34,314 nucleotides of DNA from Deltaproteobacteria bacterium. GTDB lineage: Bacteria > Desulfobacterota > Deferrimicrobia > Deferrimicrobiales > Deferrimicrobiaceae. The notes under the pieces are model-generated. The model searched no databases. It was not told the DNA's origin and was given only the letters and a program-made list of their open reading frames with translations. The stretch lies in assembly GCA_020346465.1 (NCBI GenBank), contig CP070783.1:1006272-1040585 (forward strand), read 5' to 3'. The number at the start of each line of letters is the position of its first letter. Positions within the stretch are counted from its first letter, which is position 1. Positions 22,914-30,560 of the stretch are shown here, one piece after another. A program made the translations under genes and the position numbers.

Positions 22914-23756
22914 ATGGGACCGTTTCTTTACGTCACCGACCTGCACGGGGACCGCCGCAAGTACGAGCGGACCCTGTCCCTTGCCGTCGAGACCGGGGCC
23001 TGGCTGGTCCTCAACGGCGGCGACATGTTTCCCCACGGGCGCATGCAAGAGGACCAGGGGGAGTTCCTCCGCGAATTCCTCGACCCCCACTTCGCGAGGT
23101 ACCAGGAGGCGGGAATCCGGTATTTCGGATTCCCCGCGAACGACGACCTCCGCGTCCACGACCCGCTGTTCGACGAGATCTGCTCGCGGTACCCGCTGGT
23201 GGAGAACATCGCCGGCCGGAAGGTCGCGGCGGGCCCTTACGAGTTTCTCGGATTCAACCTGGTGACCGATTTCCCCTTCCGGCTCAAGGACCGGGCCCGG
23301 ATGGACGACGGCGCATTCGCCTTCCCGGCGCAGTTCGGCACCGGGGTCCTCTCCCGGCCCGGGGGGTGGGAGGAGATCCCCGACTGGAAAGCGTACGCGC
23401 GGACCCTCCCCACGATCGAGGAGGAGCTGGCTGCCCTCCCCCCGCCGGGCGACCCGTCCCGGGCCGTCTACGTGATCCACGGCCCCCCCGCGGGGCTCGA
23501 GCTGGACGTCGTCCGGGGGGGGCAGCGGGTCGGCTCCCCCGCCACCGCGCGGTTCATCCGGACGGTCCGGCCGCGCCTGACCCTCCACGGCCACATCCAC
23601 GAGTCCCCCGACGAGAGCGGCGTCTGGATGGGCCGGCTCGGGGAAACGGTGTGCATCCAGCCGGGCCAGTCCGCCTCCGGGCTGTCCGTCGTCGTGGGGG
23701 AGCTGGAGGAGATGCGCTTTGACAGGCGCATCCTCCCGGTCGGCTGCAATGGGTAA
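22914..23756 (+). CDS. Metallophosphoesterase (calcineurin-like)
   Basis: 280-residue soluble phosphoesterase. Metal ligands are visible in VTDLHGD (Asp9, His11), LNGGDMF, PANDD (an Asn-Asp version of GNHD), VIHGPP and LHGHIHES. The family includes archaeal and bacterial proteins annotated only as metallophosphoesterases; no substrate can be assigned. There is no ribosome site ahead of ATG 22914, and a good -10 box ends 8 bases upstream, so it may be translated from a leaderless mRNA. Its 3' end overlaps the aminotransferase start by 8 bases. Confidence 0.85.
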   Translation: MGPFLYVTDLHGDRRKYERTLSLAVETGAWLVLNGGDMFPHGRMQEDQGEFLREFLDPHFARYQEAGIRYFGFPANDDLRVHDPLFDEICSRYPLVENIAGRKVAAGPYEFLGFNLVTDFPFRLKDRARMDDGAFAFPAQFGTGVLSRPGGWEEIPDWKAYARTLPTIEEELAALPPPGDPSRAVYVIHGPPAGLELDVVRGGQRVGSPATARFIRTVRPRLTLHGHIHESPDESGVWMGRLGETVCIQPGQSASGLSVVVGELEEMRFDRRILPVGCNG

Positions 23757-24939
23757 GGGGCCGAAGAGCCGGCCCCTTCGGGCGTCGGACCGCGCCGCCC
23801 GGGTCCAGATGCCGATCATCCCGACGGTCGCGGAGTGGATCGCGCAAACGCCCGGCACGATCTCGCTCGGCCAGGGGGTCGTCCACTACGGGCCTCCGCC
23901 TGCGGCGCTGCGGAAGATCCCGGCCTTCCTGGCCGACCGTGCCCAGCACAAGTACGTCCCCGACGCCGGCCTGCCCCGGCTGCGGAAAGCCTTCGAGGAG
24001 AAGCTGCGGGCCGAGAACGGGATCGACGCCCCGTTCGCCCGGCGGATCCTGGTCACCGCCGGCGCAAACCAGGGGTTCCTCAACGCCCTGCTGTGCATCT
24101 GCGACCCCGGCGACGAGGTCGTCCTGCTCTCCCCCTACTATTTCAACCACGAGATGGCGGCAGGGCTCGCGGGGTGCCGCGCCGTCTGCGTGCCGACGGA
24201 CCGGAACTACCAGCCGCGCCTGGCGAAGGTCGAGGCGGCCATTACCGGGAGGACGCGCGCCGTCGTCACGGTGTCGCCGAACAACCCGTCGGGGGCGGTA
24301 TACCCCCGCGAGACTCTCCTGGCGATCAACCGGCTCTGCGCCGCGCGGGGGATCTACCACATCAGCGACGAGGCGTACGAGTATTTCACGTACGACGGCG
24401 CCGCGCATTTCTCCCCGGGATCCGGGGGGCGGGGGGCGCACACGATCTCGCTGTTCAGCATGTCGAAGTCCTACGGGATGGCGAGCTGGCGGGTGGGGTT
24501 CCTCGTGGTTCCCGAACACCTCTTCGACGACATGATGAAGGTCCAGGACACGGTGATCATCTGCGCGCCCGCGGTCTCGCAGGCCGTGGCGCTGGAGGCG
24601 CTTGCGGCGGGACGAAGGTACTGCCTCCGGCGGCTCCCCGCGATCGCCCGGGTGCGGGAGCGGATGCTCGGCGCGCTTTCCCGCATCCCCGGCCTGTTGA
24701 CGGTCCCCCCTTCCCGGGGGGCCTTCTACTTCCTCGTGAAGGTTCGCTCCGTCATGGACGACCTCACCCTCGCCGAGCGGCTGATCCGGGAGCACAAGGT
24801 CGCGGTCATCCCCGGGGGGACGTTCGGGATCGGGAAGGGGTGCAGCCTGCGCATCTCGTACGGGAATCTCGCGAGCGAGGCGGCCCTCGAGGGGACCAGG
24901 CGCCTTGTCCGCGGCCTGAAAGCGATCCTCGGCGGCTAG
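23749..24939 (+). CDS. PLP-dependent aminotransferase, class I/II
   Basis: 396-residue fold-type I aminotransferase. It has the N-terminal ISLGQGVVHYGPP, the NNPSGAVY block, the Asp/Tyr pair of ISDEAYEYF and the Schiff-base Lys240 in FSMSKSYGMASWRVGF, with the substrate-carboxylate Arg in LRISYG. The length is typical of AspC-like enzymes; the amino acid substrate is uncertain. I chose ATG 23749 because the TTG 30 bases earlier lies deeper in the previous gene. The 8-base overlap with that gene suggests one transcript. It converges on the HD-GYP gene with a 4-base overlap. Confidence 0.88.
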   Translation: MGKGPKSRPLRASDRAARVQMPIIPTVAEWIAQTPGTISLGQGVVHYGPPPAALRKIPAFLADRAQHKYVPDAGLPRLRKAFEEKLRAENGIDAPFARRILVTAGANQGFLNALLCICDPGDEVVLLSPYYFNHEMAAGLAGCRAVCVPTDRNYQPRLAKVEAAITGRTRAVVTVSPNNPSGAVYPRETLLAINRLCAARGIYHISDEAYEYFTYDGAAHFSPGSGGRGAHTISLFSMSKSYGMASWRVGFLVVPEHLFDDMMKVQDTVIICAPAVSQAVALEALAAGRRYCLRRLPAIARVRERMLGALSRIPGLLTVPPSRGAFYFLVKVRSVMDDLTLAERLIREHKVAVIPGGTFGIGKGCSLRISYGNLASEAALEGTRRLVRGLKAILGG

Positions 24940-25853
24940 GCCCGGGGGTCGTCGTCGAGGATGATGCCGTACAGGTTCCCTTCGGGAGGCGTCCCGCGCT
25001 TCTCGAGGGAAACCGTGCACTCTGCCGGGGGCGGCCTCCCCTTCCGGTGGTGCGAAACCAGGGCCTGGACCACTTCCCAGCCGATCCTTCCCTCTTCCGC
25101 CATCTCCGTGATGACCTCGAGGGCCGTGCGGCTGTCGAAGCTCTTCTTCCGGTACGGCCGGGGGGAGATGAGGGCATCGTAGATGTCGCAGGCCGCCACG
25201 ATCTCCACGAACCGCGAGGCGAGGGGGATCCCCCGGGGGTACCCGGACCCGTCGCGGCGTTCGTGGTGGTCCCGGGCGATGACGGCGGCCTGGGTCCCGG
25301 AATCTCCCAGGTAATAGGAAAGGAGGACGTACCCGGCCAGGGTGTGGTGCTCGAGGATCGCGCGCTCGGACCGGCGCAGGTGCGTCCTCTTCGAGAGAAT
25401 GTCCAGGGGGACGCAGATCTTCCCGAAATCGTGGAGAGGGCCCGCCGCCGACTCCTGGACGATCTCCTCGAACCCGTCCAGCATCTTCCGGGCGAGGTGG
25501 CTCGACAGGGCGAACACCACGAGGATGTGGCGATACGTGTAGGACTCGTTCCTTTTGTAGAACGAGAGGGAGTCCAGGACGGGGAGGGGCAGCCGGGTGA
25601 TCTCCAGGAGGCGGAGGAGGCCGCGATACTCCGCATCGCTGCCGAAAATCGTGCGGTAGATCCCCTTCCTGGTCAACGCGACAAGATCCCTGCGGACCGT
25701 GCCGAATTCCATGGCGGGAAAGGAGGGGGAGGTTGCTTCCTTCCCCCGGGAGGAGACCTCCTCGAGGACGCCGTCCGTGAGGGAGGCCCCTTCGGGGAGG
25801 AGTTCCTTCCCGTCGAGCGTGTGGACCGGGTACTGCAGCGTCAGGGCCGCCAC
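24936..25853 (-). CDS. HD-GYP domain protein (putative cyclic-di-GMP phosphodiesterase)
   Basis: 305-residue cytoplasmic protein. The N-terminal ~95 residues have no recognised domain. The HD-GYP domain follows with YTYRHILVV, the metal HD pair in LHDFGK (His141-Asp142), LEHHTLAGY, and the diagnostic DHHERRDGSGYPRG (GYP at 204-206). HD-GYP proteins hydrolyse cyclic-di-GMP or cGAMP-type dinucleotides with a bi- or trinuclear iron/manganese site. The usual receiver domain is absent, so the input is unclear. GTG 25853 is preceded by a strong GGGAGGGAAGG, so I prefer it to ATG 25883, which lacks good spacing. Confidence 0.87.
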   Translation of the reverse strand: MAALTLQYPVHTLDGKELLPEGASLTDGVLEEVSSRGKEATSPSFPAMEFGTVRRDLVALTRKGIYRTIFGSDAEYRGLLRLLEITRLPLPVLDSLSFYKRNESYTYRHILVVFALSSHLARKMLDGFEEIVQESAAGPLHDFGKICVPLDILSKRTHLRRSERAILEHHTLAGYVLLSYYLGDSGTQAAVIARDHHERRDGSGYPRGIPLASRFVEIVAACDIYDALISPRPYRKKSFDSRTALEVITEMAEEGRIGWEVVQALVSHHRKGRPPPAECTVSLEKRGTPPEGNLYGIILDDDPRA

Positions 25854-25892
25854 GGTCCTTCCCTCCCTTCGGGAGCCTGTCATCTTCCGGCA

Positions 25893-25926
25893 TGAGGGGC
25901 GGCCCGGGGAACGGGTCCGCCCCTCA
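25893..25926 (-). terminator. Stem-loop after the multiheme cytochrome operon
   Basis: A perfect 10-bp inverted repeat (TGAGGGGCGG 25893-25902, CCGCCCCTCA 25917-25926) continues, past one bulged T, into 4 more base pairs around a GGGAA loop. It begins 10 bases after the stop of the large cytochrome gene on the minus strand and precedes the HD-GYP gene. There is no T-tract, but the position suits a transcription end or mRNA 3' protection. Confidence 0.55.
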
Positions 25927-25935
25927 CGTGGATCG

Positions 25936-27702
25936 TCAGTACCTCGGGTTGGTCAGAACGGGATCGAGCAACGCCTCGTTGTAGTGGCACCCGGCGTCGT
26001 TCGGGTGGCCGGAGGTGCCGCCGCCGCAGCCCAACGTGATCGGCCGGAACGTCCGGCTCGTCTGGTGGCAGTTCTCGCAGACCGTCCCCGCCGCCGAGGC
26101 GAGAGCATCGGACTGGTGCTCACTCCGCACGTTCGTGCCGTGGGTAAAACCAAGCGGAGCGTAGGCCCGGCTTCCCCCGGAGTCGAAATGGCACGTCGTG
26201 CAGTCCGGGTGACCGGAGATCGGATGGCAGGTAAAGCAGTTCACCACTCCGACGGGAACGGAATGGAACGAGGCCGAAGAGGCGTCCAGCCACCCCGTGG
26301 CGTGCGTCCCGGCCGGAACAACGTCGGCGTGGCACAGGGTGCCGTTGAAGCAGCCGGGCGGCGTCCCCGGCGGGGGAGCCGGAGGCGGCGGTATCGGGGA
26401 GATCGACCCTCCAGCATGGCAGTATGCGCACACAACCGCATTCCCTTCATCGGTGTTCGTATGGACATACGTGTTGTCCGTACGCCAGTCTGCCGGGTGG
26501 GGGTTGATCCCGAGCCCGCCGTGGCATGGGTAGCAGGAGACCCCCGACGAGCCTCCGGCGAAGTTCGACCCGCTCCCGTGGCAGGCCTGGCAGTAGAGGA
26601 ACCCGCTGGTCGATCCGGGCGCCGCCTTCGCGTCGTTCCCGTGGGGCTGGGCCGCAGGGGGCGTCGTCACCCACGCTGTACCGACGGGGTGCGGAACGCC
26701 CGCCTCGTGGCAGAGGGTATTGTTGAAGCAGCCCGGCTCCGTCCCCGGAGGAGGAGCGGGGGGCGGCGGAAGCGGAGAGTTTGCGCCTCCGGTGTGGCAG
26801 TATGCGCACACAGCCGCGTTCCCCTCGTCAACGGTTCTGTGTACGTAGGTGTCCCCCGTGCGCCACTGCGACGGATGGGGAGCGCTCGTCCCGTGGCAGG
26901 GGTAGCAGGATACACCCGTAGGCCCACCCGCAAAGTCCGTTCCCTCCCCGTGACAGACCTGGCAGTAGGCGAACCCGCTGGACGGCCCCGGCGCCGCCTT
27001 CGCGCTGTTCCCGTGCGGTTGGGCCGCGGGGGGAGTCGTCACCCACGCCGGGCCCACCGGGTGCGGAAGCGGGTTCTCGCCGTGGCACAGGGTGCTGTTG
27101 AAGCATCCCGGCGGCGTGCCCGCGGCCGCCGGCGGGGACGGAGGCCCGAGCGGCGAGTTGTTCCCGTTGAGGTGGCACTGGGCGCACACGGACGCGTTCG
27201 CCTCGTCAGTGGTCGAATGGAGATACGCGTCCCCCGTGCGCCATTGCGACGGGTGCGGGGTGGTTCCCGGCCCGCCGTGGCACGAGGCGTTCAGGCAGGC
27301 GACCTCGGCGCCCCCGCCGGAGAAGTCGACGGCGTGGCAGATCTGGCAGGAGACGAAGCCGGAGCTGCCGGGCGCCTTCTTGGCCGAGACGCCGTGCGGC
27401 TGCGGCGCGGGGGCAGCGGCGACCCAGCCCGGAACGGTTCCGTGGTGGCACTCCGCCAGGAAGCACGACTTCCTGGAGATCCCTCCCGCCAGGTCGCTTC
27501 CGTGGCACTCCCGGCACTCCGCGGCAACCGGGAGGGCGTACGCCGGGTGGACCGATAGAAAGCCCGAAGAATGGTTCCCGTTCTGATCGACGAGGGAAGC
27601 CCCCGAGCCCTGCTCGGCGTCGGAGCACCCGGAAGCCAGAAGAACCGGAAGGATCAGGAACAGGATGAACCACAGGGAACGGATTCTCCCATTTGCCGTC
27701 AT
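25936..27702 (-). CDS. Large multiheme cytochrome c lipoprotein (CxxxxCH/CxxCH type, repeat-built)
   Basis: 588-residue secreted cytochrome. The signal peptide ends in a lipobox (LLASGC), so it is probably outer-membrane anchored. I count 12 standard CXXCH motifs, two CX4CH (CFLAECH, CLNASCH) and three CX5CH (CFNSTLCH, CFNNTLCH, CFNGTLCH). Capacity is thus at least 12 and possibly 17 hemes. The middle is three ~105-residue repeats at ~125-residue period, joined by Pro-rich linkers (PPPPAPPPG). This matches the Geobacter CxxxxCH/CxxCH cytochrome type. With the pentaheme lipoprotein and barrel upstream it would be the cell-surface end of an electron conduit. ATG 27702 is 8 bases after GGAG; ATG 27708 is too close to it. 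A stem-loop follows the stop. Confidence 0.88.
   Translation of the reverse strand: MTANGRIRSLWFILFLILPVLLASGCSDAEQGSGASLVDQNGNHSSGFLSVHPAYALPVAAECRECHGSDLAGGISRKSCFLAECHHGTVPGWVAAAPAPQPHGVSAKKAPGSSGFVSCQICHAVDFSGGGAEVACLNASCHGGPGTTPHPSQWRTGDAYLHSTTDEANASVCAQCHLNGNNSPLGPPSPPAAAGTPPGCFNSTLCHGENPLPHPVGPAWVTTPPAAQPHGNSAKAAPGPSSGFAYCQVCHGEGTDFAGGPTGVSCYPCHGTSAPHPSQWRTGDTYVHRTVDEGNAAVCAYCHTGGANSPLPPPPAPPPGTEPGCFNNTLCHEAGVPHPVGTAWVTTPPAAQPHGNDAKAAPGSTSGFLYCQACHGSGSNFAGGSSGVSCYPCHGGLGINPHPADWRTDNTYVHTNTDEGNAVVCAYCHAGGSISPIPPPPAPPPGTPPGCFNGTLCHADVVPAGTHATGWLDASSASFHSVPVGVVNCFTCHPISGHPDCTTCHFDSGGSRAYAPLGFTHGTNVRSEHQSDALASAAGTVCENCHQTSRTFRPITLGCGGGTSGHPNDAGCHYNEALLDPVLTNPRY
26329..26649 (-). repeat. 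Cytochrome repeat unit 3
   Basis: Third in-frame copy of the ~320-base unit (from QPHGNDAKAAPG to CFNGTLCH), with hemes CQACH, CYPCH and CAYCH, a Pro-rich linker and a CX5CH. It lies ~375 bases from the neighbouring copy and is recognisable at the DNA level (for example the TTGAAGCA blocks at 26345, 26723 and 27098). Confidence 0.8.
26707..27021 (-). repeat. Cytochrome repeat unit 2
   Basis: Second copy, from QPHGNSAKAAPG to CFNNTLCH, with hemes CQVCH, CYPCH and CAYCH plus the CX5CH motif. It is very close to copy 3 in sequence, suggesting recent internal duplication. Confidence 0.8.
27081..27402 (-). repeat. Cytochrome repeat unit 1
   Basis: First, most divergent copy, from QPHGVSAKKAPG to CFNSTLCH. 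It has CQICH, CAQCH, a CX4CH (CLNASCH) where the other copies have CYPCH, and the CX5CH motif. Confidence 0.75.
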
Positions 27703-27770
27703 GAGCATCGCTCCTTTACGGGTTCCCGTTTCTCTTCGTTCGCGCGGCGACCTCCGCGCCCGCCCCGCCG

Positions 27771-28238
27771 CTACCGGTGGCAGGCCCTGCATCTGGCGTC
27801 GTTCTTGTTGCCGTGGCACCGGAAGCACGAGCCGGGGTCGAGGCGCCCGTCGATCCGGTGCTGCACGATGTAATCCCCCCGGTGCGGGAGAAGCCGGTCC
27901 GGGCGGTCCCCCATCTTCACATTCGGCTTCAGCTCCTCCTTCCGGGCGTGGCACGTCTGGCAGAAGGCGGGAGCGTGGCACGATGCGCAGAGGTTCTGCC
28001 CCTGCGTCGCGTACATCGCGTGCTGCTGGATGAAGACGAGGGAGTGACTGAACGATTTGTACGGCTTGAGCGCCCCGGTGGAGACGTCGTCGTGGCACTC
28101 CAGGCAGTCGGCCCGTCCGGCGGGCAGTTCCTCCGGGTGCTTCGGGGGAACGGATTCCGTCTGGGACACCATCGAGCACCCTATGAGCATGGCAAGGGCC
28201 ATCGCCCCCGCAACGATCGCAAATGCATTGCGGCGCAT
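27771..28238 (-). CDS. Pentaheme cytochrome c lipoprotein (ExtC-like by architecture)
   Basis: 155-residue lipoprotein cytochrome. The signal peptide ends at LIGCSM (lipid Cys21). Five heme motifs follow: CLECH, CASCH, CQTCH, CFRCH and CRACH. Several extra His residues (FSHSLVFIQQHAMY, LLPHRGDYIVQH) can be distal ligands, giving bis-His hemes. GGAGGGAACTGATC precedes the ATG. It starts 2 bases after the stop of the beta-barrel gene and is followed, after 68 bases, by the large cytochrome. By heme number and order it recalls the five-heme lipoprotein of Geobacter porin-cytochrome operons; that link is from memory, not an alignment. Confidence 0.85.
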   Translation of the reverse strand: MRRNAFAIVAGAMALAMLIGCSMVSQTESVPPKHPEELPAGRADCLECHDDVSTGALKPYKSFSHSLVFIQQHAMYATQGQNLCASCHAPAFCQTCHARKEELKPNVKMGDRPDRLLPHRGDYIVQHRIDGRLDPGSCFRCHGNKNDARCRACHR

Positions 28239-28240
28239 GA

Positions 28241-29551
28241 TCAGTTCCCTCCCGTGGTGGTGCCCAGGTCCAGCGAAGCCCTGATCAGCCCGGCGAAATC
28301 CTTCGAAAACTGCGGGCTGCGGGTGTACGTCAGATCCCCGGATACCTTGAGGTTCGGCAGTACCTGCCACCCGGCGGTCCCCACGACCTGGTAGGCATCG
28401 TCGACCCCGCTGATCGCTTTCTTGTATTGCTGGGTCAGGGCATCCAGGGTGAAGCGCCATATCCCGCGGGTGCAGGTCGCGAAGGCCCGGTACTCGTTGT
28501 ATTCGTTCTCGTCCCGGTCCGCCGAGACGACGGCCGCCGACAGCCCGGCGACGTCCTTCTTGTCGTTATAGGCGTACCGAAGCCCCAGGTCGGCCCGGGT
28601 GGCGTCCCCGGGGTCGTCCCGGTCGTGCCGGATGCTTTTCACCCCCACCTCCACCGTCAGCCCCTCGGTGATCAGGTAGTCCACGACGGCGAACACGCTC
28701 TGGACCTCGTCGGTGTTGTCGAGAGAAGGGGAGAGGAACGCGGGATTGAGGGATGTCTGGAACAGGTCCTTGTAATTGTAATTCTCGTACCCCACCGCCA
28801 CCTCCAGCTTGGTGAAGGGGGACAGGCGGAGGACGTACCGCTGCTGGGCGATCCCGCTGGTGGCGTTGTTGTAGGCGATGCGTCCCAGCAGTTCCACCGG
28901 GGTGAACGGCCTCACCCAGAGGTCCCCCCCGAGGATCTCCCGGTCCTCCCCCTGGAAATCCCCCTTCTCCATGAGGTAGGTGAAGCCGATCTCGGCGAAC
29001 CCCTTCCGGGCATAGAAGACGCGCCCTCCGTAGAGCGAGTCCCCCGTGTCCGTGGAGGTGATCGACTTTTCGACGGGAACCCCTCCGTAAAGGGACAGAC
29101 CGAACCCGGTCGGGGTCGTCGTCTTCAGGAATACCCCGTCCAGGATCTCCGCCGCCACCCCTTCCGTGAAGAAGAAGCGGCCCAGGCGCATCTCCGCGTT
29201 CCCGGTGGGATGGAGGTACTGGAGGTAGGCGCTGCCGATCTCGCCCCCGGACCCTTTGTCATCCGTGTCGTCCGCCAGGTCGAGGCGCCCCCACCCGTAG
29301 AAATGGAAGGCGACCGGCTTTTCGCCCAGGTTGCTCGCGTCCCCGGAGAGATACTCGTACAGGGGCGCGTACTTGTTCTTCTCCCCGCCGACGACCTCCC
29401 TCTCGTAATAGAGCAGGTACGTCCGGGAGGAGAGGGTGATGTCGGCGGCGCGGCAAGGGGCGGGAAGGACGGCTGGGAGGAGGAGAAGAAGGGCAGCGGA
29501 ACACAGGCCCAGTAAAAGGCGCGGGGCGACCCCGTGTCTTGCATCTCGCAT
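28241..29551 (-). CDS. Outer-membrane beta-barrel protein of a porin-cytochrome conduit
   Basis: 436-residue exported protein. The signal peptide is cleaved near PCRAAD. The mature chain alternates short amphipathic strands (TYLLYYEREVV, FHFYGWGRLDL, EMRLGRFFFTEG, RYVLRLSPFTKLEVAVGYENY) with acidic turns, typical of a 16-20-strand barrel. It has no CXXCH motif. As the first gene of a unit with two lipoprotein cytochromes it should form the pore through which hemes cross the outer membrane, like ExtD/OmbB/MtrB-type proteins. I cannot assign it to one of those families by sequence. The C-terminus (RASLDLGTTTGGN) does not end in the classical aromatic residue. Confidence 0.78.
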   Translation of the reverse strand: MRDARHGVAPRLLLGLCSAALLLLLPAVLPAPCRAADITLSSRTYLLYYEREVVGGEKNKYAPLYEYLSGDASNLGEKPVAFHFYGWGRLDLADDTDDKGSGGEIGSAYLQYLHPTGNAEMRLGRFFFTEGVAAEILDGVFLKTTTPTGFGLSLYGGVPVEKSITSTDTGDSLYGGRVFYARKGFAEIGFTYLMEKGDFQGEDREILGGDLWVRPFTPVELLGRIAYNNATSGIAQQRYVLRLSPFTKLEVAVGYENYNYKDLFQTSLNPAFLSPSLDNTDEVQSVFAVVDYLITEGLTVEVGVKSIRHDRDDPGDATRADLGLRYAYNDKKDVAGLSAAVVSADRDENEYNEYRAFATCTRGIWRFTLDALTQQYKKAISGVDDAYQVVGTAGWQVLPNLKVSGDLTYTRSPQFSKDFAGLIRASLDLGTTTGGN

Positions 29552-29570
29552 CGCTTTCTCCCGTCGTGGT

Positions 29571-29582
29571 TTCTTTAAAGAA
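29571..29582. promoter_or_regulatory. 12-bp palindrome upstream of the beta-barrel gene
   Basis: TTCTTTAAAGAA is a perfect palindrome, flanked by GGT and CC, 20 bases upstream of the barrel start in the divergent region to the dsbC-like gene. It is a candidate operator. It is AT-rich in a GC-rich background, but no regulator family can be named from it. Confidence 0.3.
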
Positions 29583-29705
29583 CCAGTCTTCGCCGAACGT
29601 ACCCGGAAAACGGCTCGGGAATCTCTTCAGGCCCGCAAAGCAAGAATGATCGTTCTGCCGGTGGGGCTGGCCTGTTTGGGTCGCGATATCCCATGCAAAG
29701 TGGCT

Positions 29706-29711
29706 TATAAT
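29706..29711 (+). promoter_or_regulatory. -10 element (TATAAT) ahead of the dsbC-like gene
   Basis: Perfect TATAAT, 49 bases before ATG 29761, in an AT-rich patch. No good -35 is visible at 16-19 bases, so an activator or another sigma factor may be involved. Confidence 0.4.
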
Positions 29712-29760
29712 ATAGCATCGCTTTTTTGGGACTCTCAATACAAAAATCGGGAGACGACGC

Positions 29761-30546
29761 ATGCAATTGCATCAGCTGACCCTTACCGCCGCAGCGGTCC
29801 TGCTTCTCGCCTGCCCGACCGCCGCCGGTGCCTTTCCAAAGGAAGCCGCCCCCGCCAAGGAGTGCGCGGAATGCCACACCCTGACCCGGGAGGAGGCGGG
29901 CAAGCTCCTCGGGAAGGTGGCGGACAACGTCATCGGCGTCGTGCCGGGGCCGTTTCCGGGGATCTGGGAGGTGGACGTGGAGAAGGGGGGGAAGAAGTAC
30001 CCCCTCTACCTGGACTACTCCGGGAAATACCTCTTCAACGGCCAGGTCGTCCGGCTGGGCGACATGCAGAACCTGACGGCGCTCCGGTTCACCGACCTGA
30101 ACCGCGTCGACTTCTCCTCGATTCCGCTGGGCGACGCGGTCGTGCTCGGCAGCCCCAAGGCGAACACCCGGGTCATCGTCTTCGACGACCCCGACTGCCC
30201 CTGGTGCAAAAAGCTCCACGGGGAGATCAAGCAGGTCGTGGCGCGCGACCCCGACGTGGCCTTCTTCGTCCTGCTCTATTCCCGGAACAACAACCCCGCG
30301 TCGGTCCAGAAAATTCGCTCGATCGTCTGCGGGAAGAAGAATGCCGCGAAGCTGCTCGACGACGCATTCGCCGGGAAGGAGCTCCCTTCCGCCACGTGCC
30401 AGACGAACGCGGCGGAGGATTCCGCGAAGCTTGCCCGGGGGCTGGGCATCCAGGGAACGCCCGCGCTGGTCCTCTCCGACGGGAGATTGATCCCCGGGTA
30501 CCGGACGGCCGACGCGCTGCTCGCGCTCATCCGCCCGCAGAAATAA
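29761..30546 (+). CDS. DsbC-like thiol-disulfide protein with an N-terminal CXXCH heme motif
   Basis: 261-residue periplasmic protein with a signal peptide (to ~residue 24). Close to the mature N-terminus is ECAECHTLTREEA (Cys35, Cys38, His39), a c-type heme attachment motif. A DsbC-type dimerisation-like region (~45-125) follows, then the thioredoxin fold with active site CPWC (146-149) and the cis-Pro loop GIQGTPALVL. DsbC isomerises or reduces disulfides, including those in apocytochrome heme motifs. A heme on it would be unusual and suggests redox coupling to the cytochrome network. Reduced most likely by the CcdA/DsbD-type gene 14 bases downstream. Confidence 0.85.
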   Translation: MQLHQLTLTAAAVLLLACPTAAGAFPKEAAPAKECAECHTLTREEAGKLLGKVADNVIGVVPGPFPGIWEVDVEKGGKKYPLYLDYSGKYLFNGQVVRLGDMQNLTALRFTDLNRVDFSSIPLGDAVVLGSPKANTRVIVFDDPDCPWCKKLHGEIKQVVARDPDVAFFVLLYSRNNNPASVQKIRSIVCGKKNAAKLLDDAFAGKELPSATCQTNAAEDSAKLARGLGIQGTPALVLSDGRLIPGYRTADALLALIRPQK

Positions 30547-30560
30547 GCCGCACCGGACGA

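Noticed and set aside
26329-27402. Periodic DNA repeats as a CRISPR or tandem satellite
   Set aside because: Period of ~375 bases, in frame, encoding heme-binding repeats; it is protein-level duplication.
29701-29716. Sigma-54 promoter before the dsbC-like gene
   Set aside because: The GG and GC pairs are 11 rather than 10 bases apart and the TTGC half is missing; the TATAAT reading is simpler.
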